A stretch of 64,000 bases of DNA. Source: Spisula solida (lineage: Eukaryota > Mollusca > Bivalvia > Venerida > Mactridae). The notes under the pieces were generated by a model that searched no databases, was not told where the DNA came from, and worked only from the letters and a program-made list of their open reading frames with translations. Made by a program: the position numbers and the translations under genes. Where the stretch lies: the NCBI GenBank assembly GCA_947247005.1, contig OX365947.1, positions 33,002,760 to 33,066,759 on the forward strand. The letters are read 5' to 3'. The first letter of the stretch is position 1. Each line of letters opens with the position of its first letter. Of this stretch, positions 61,521 through 64,000 are shown piece after piece.

Positions 61521-62059
61521 TTAAGTTTCTTCAGATGGTAAATGACCAGAATCCATGGACTACTTGGTGCTTGGCGGGGAAAATAGACTCTATATACGTT
61601 AATGTAGTCAAACCATTGCGACGCAATCTATACAGAGATGCCTGTAGTGGCTGGACCGTCAGAATTTAAAAGCAGCCACTTGCAGACAGCTTATCTGTCT
61701 ATACTTTAATGCTAATCAATTCAATTCATTTCTACCACAGAAGATGATATATGTGCTACATTTATGTATAATGATGAGTCCTTTATATGCTGGCCACTTC
61801 CTTTGCTCGAAAGGGAGATAAACACGGAACCTATCGTTCGAGACGGTCAAAAGACGTAACTGCTTTCCGCGTGACGTCATTTTTGACGACGTTTATAAAC
61901 AGAAGTTCTAAGAAAAGTTCGAAAATTGTCGTACCTTTGCTTTTCAGCAGGATCATTTTGAATATGAAGGTAAAAATGCATCCATGATTGAGTCATATCG
62001 TCGTGTTTTAATAAGCTAATTATATATAACCATCAGAAGTCTTAACTTAAGAGAATATC
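61521..62059. other. No recognised feature
   Basis: May include more decayed LINE sequence up to about 61670 on the minus strand; nothing else recognised. Confidence 0.4.
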
Positions 62060-62114
62060 TTTTTAGCTCACCTGTCACAACACAAACTTTGTGTTGTGAC
62101 AGGTGAGCTAAAAA
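62060..62114. repeat. Perfect 27-bp inverted repeat, 1-bp loop
   Basis: The left arm starts TTTTTAGCTCACCTGTCAC and the right arm ends GTGACAGGTGAGCTAAAAA. They are exact complements around a single C at 62087. The outer part (TAGCTCACCTGTCACAA) is also the start of the repeat at 62190, so two ends of that repeat family meet head to head here. Confidence 0.93.
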
Positions 62115-62189
62115 ACTTTGTGACAAAGTTATTTATGGACGGATGTTTAAAATATTTATATCAAAGTAAAGACGAAGCTCTCAAGTTTT

Positions 62190-63380
62190 TAGCTCACCTG
62201 TCACAAAGTACAGAGTAAGCTTTTGTGATCACTCTTCGTCCGTCGTATGTCGTCAACAATTTGCTTGTGTAGACACTAGAGGTCACAATTTTGGCCCAAT
62301 CTTTATGAAACTTGGTCACAATGATCATCTCAACAAAATCTAGGCCAAGTTTGATATTGGGTCATCTGTGGTCAAAAACTAGGTCACTAGGTCAAATCAT
62401 AGAAAAACCTTGTGTAGTCACTAGAGGTCACAATTTTGACTTATACCATTTGCTGGTATTCTCGCGTTAAACCTATCCTCGCGGTAATTAGATTTTTTAC
62501 GAAGATCTCAGAACAGCGCCATCTTTTGTAAACATAAGTGACCTACTGTACATAGATTCAGCATCACTTTGAATGACATAATACCGATATGGATGTAAAC
62601 AAAATGGCACATGGAACATTCGTTATGTAACGGCGATTTTAATTGGGCAAATCAAAAGCACCTTGCATAACGCTCAGAAATACCCCAGTTTAGTAGAATT
62701 CTTAAATTATTAATAAAATCAAACTTGCTCCAAATTGTAGTGCATTAAATGTTTAATAAATTGCATTAGATATGTTGAGACCCTGAGTTGTTTTCAAGCT
62801 GTTGTGTGTGTAAAAGATTTTTGCCACGAGAATACAATCAACTTTTTTCCAATGTCAAGGTTATAAATGATACATGTTTTAAAAATGGCCGAAAATAAAA
62901 TTGTGTCGATCTGACCAATATTTTGTCCATATAAATAAATCATTTAATGACCAAATTGGGTGAAGAAAAAAAAACAAGGCAATTATTTTATTTGTCATTA
63001 TATGACTTTATTTTCTTAGTGACGCGAGAATACATCCAAACAGGGTAATCTTTATGAAACTAGGTCACAATGATTATCTCATCAAAATCTAGGACAAGTT
63101 TGATTTTGGGTAATCTAGGGTAAAAAACTAGGTCACATGGTCAAGTCGTAAAAAACTTGCAAAAATAACATAATCTAGAACAAATTAGATATTGGGTCAA
63201 AAACTAGGTCACTAGGTCAAATCATTGAAAAATCTTGTGTTGTCAGACAATGGAGGTCACAAATTTGGCCTACAAGTATTCACAAATAAACTTTGTCAAA
63301 ATGATTACGGTTATTACCTCAATAAAATCTAGGTCAAATTTGATATTGGGTCATCTGGGGTCAAAACCTAGCCTTACTAT
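62190..63380 (+). repeat. GGTCA-rich dispersed repeat, interrupted
   Basis: It begins TAGCTCACCTGTCACAAAG and has internal units with ATCTTTATGAAACTTGGTCA, CAATGATCATCTCAACAAAA, TTTGATATTGGGTCATCTG and CTAGGTCACTAGGTCAAATC, repeated about four times. I recall this as a common bivalve repeat; no search was possible. A 576-bp insert at 62457-63032 splits it. Confidence 0.75.
62457..63032. mobile_element. Insertion with TATTCTCGCG ends
   Basis: TATTCTCGCGTTAA at the left is mirrored by TGACGCGAGAATA at the right. The surrounding repeat resumes afterwards at AATCTTTATGAAACTAGGTC. An internal CACGAGAATACA lies near 62825. No open frame of note, so it is probably a non-autonomous DNA element. Confidence 0.6.
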
Positions 63381-64000
63381 GTCACTACCCATCGAAATGG
63401 CCCCCTACTAAATTTTTGTTCAGCCCAATTCCTTATATAGCTATATCCATCCAAAAAATTCTATACAAAAAATTAAAATTCGACCTCAGTGATTTTCTTG
63501 GCTATTTTAGGGGCCAAATACAGGCACCTTCTCTAGCAAAATAACCTCCATTTTTCCCCAAAGGTCATAATTTTTTCCCAATAAGAAAGCATATTTCCCC
63601 CTTTTCAGTTTTGTTCTTGCAGCATGCTGGTTTAAAAGCAATTAACGGCATGGCTGTTTTAAAGTCAAAACAATAGACTTTTAAACTTGCAAAAGTCTTT
63701 GCTACATATGACTCGGAGTAAATGATCAGTAGAAAATAGCAAAATATGAAAAATTTTAACCAATCAAATCATTTTTAACAATTCCCAATTTGGCCAATTG
63801 TCGTGCTAAAATTTCCCAATTTTATGGGCATAGGCTGTTTCATTTTGTTCAAGAAAAATCACTGGGCCTATATACCTACCCACCTTAAAAATCTTGGGTT
63901 GCTTTACTGTAAACAAACAATTTTTAAGGATGGCCTAATTTTAAATCTTAATCAGAAAATGTTAATGATTTGTACAAAGTGTTAAAGGACATCAACAGGG
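63381..64000. other. No recognised gene
   Basis: Sequence rich in CCCAATTT/TTTCCCC blocks (63530-63600, 63780-63830). A 60-codon open stretch near the end has no motif. Confidence 0.45.

Noticed and set aside
61478..61987. Plus-strand frames of 63 and 66 codons
   Set aside because: The first is the antisense shadow of a LINE relic on the minus strand; the second has no motif.

Overview
The window looks like an intergenic, transposon-dense stretch of a eukaryotic genome, most likely a bivalve mollusc. That assignment is inference: it rests on repeat types I associate with bivalves (a tandem-repeat insertion resembling 'pearl' elements, TAGCTCACCTGTCAC repeats, AGGTGCTGCCTCA MITEs, tRNA-derived SINEs) and on AT-rich sequence in which every recognisable long coding region belongs to a retrotransposon. 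I found no cellular gene. Coordinates of repeat edges come from reading and aligning by eye.

Layout. 1-4.2 kb: a 45-bp minisatellite and scattered short repeats. 4.2-12.9 kb: a LINE retrotransposon. Its 1.5-kb 5' region is duplicated downstream, so the coding part sits between direct repeats. ORF1 (RRM-like) is split by a Tc1-like DNA transposon at a TA site, and ORF2 (APE endonuclease plus reverse transcriptase) carries four frameshifts. 14.1-15.2 kb: a hairpin-forming repeat and a TTAA-flanked MITE. 15.2-36.2 kb: three diverged tandem copies (A, B, C) of a non-coding unit of roughly 5-9 kb plus the start of a fourth. Copy-specific insertions can be recognised by comparison, including two mariner-type elements, a fold-back element and a SINE. 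36.6-39.3 kb: an 18-bp minisatellite and a composite satellite that reverses orientation near 37.8 kb.

39.9-59.5 kb is the most striking part: an inverted duplication of about 20 kb. The left arm (39879-50690) and right arm (51557-59512) surround a spacer of about 870 bp. The arms match at roughly 94-98% in the stretches I compared. They differ by insertions that each leave an empty or non-homologous site in the other arm: a pearl-like element, a 2.37-kb transposon with mirrored GAGGCCC motifs, a 611-bp element with an ATAT duplication, a 319-bp retroposon, a 514-bp insert, and others. It may be a true genomic palindrome or an inverted join of two divergent haplotypes; the sequence alone cannot decide.

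59.5-64 kb: more dispersed repeats, an antisense CR1-like reverse transcriptase relic, a perfect 27-bp inverted repeat, and a GGTCA-rich repeat that has itself been split by an insertion. The window therefore reads as nested mobile-element activity rather than as a set of cooperating genes.
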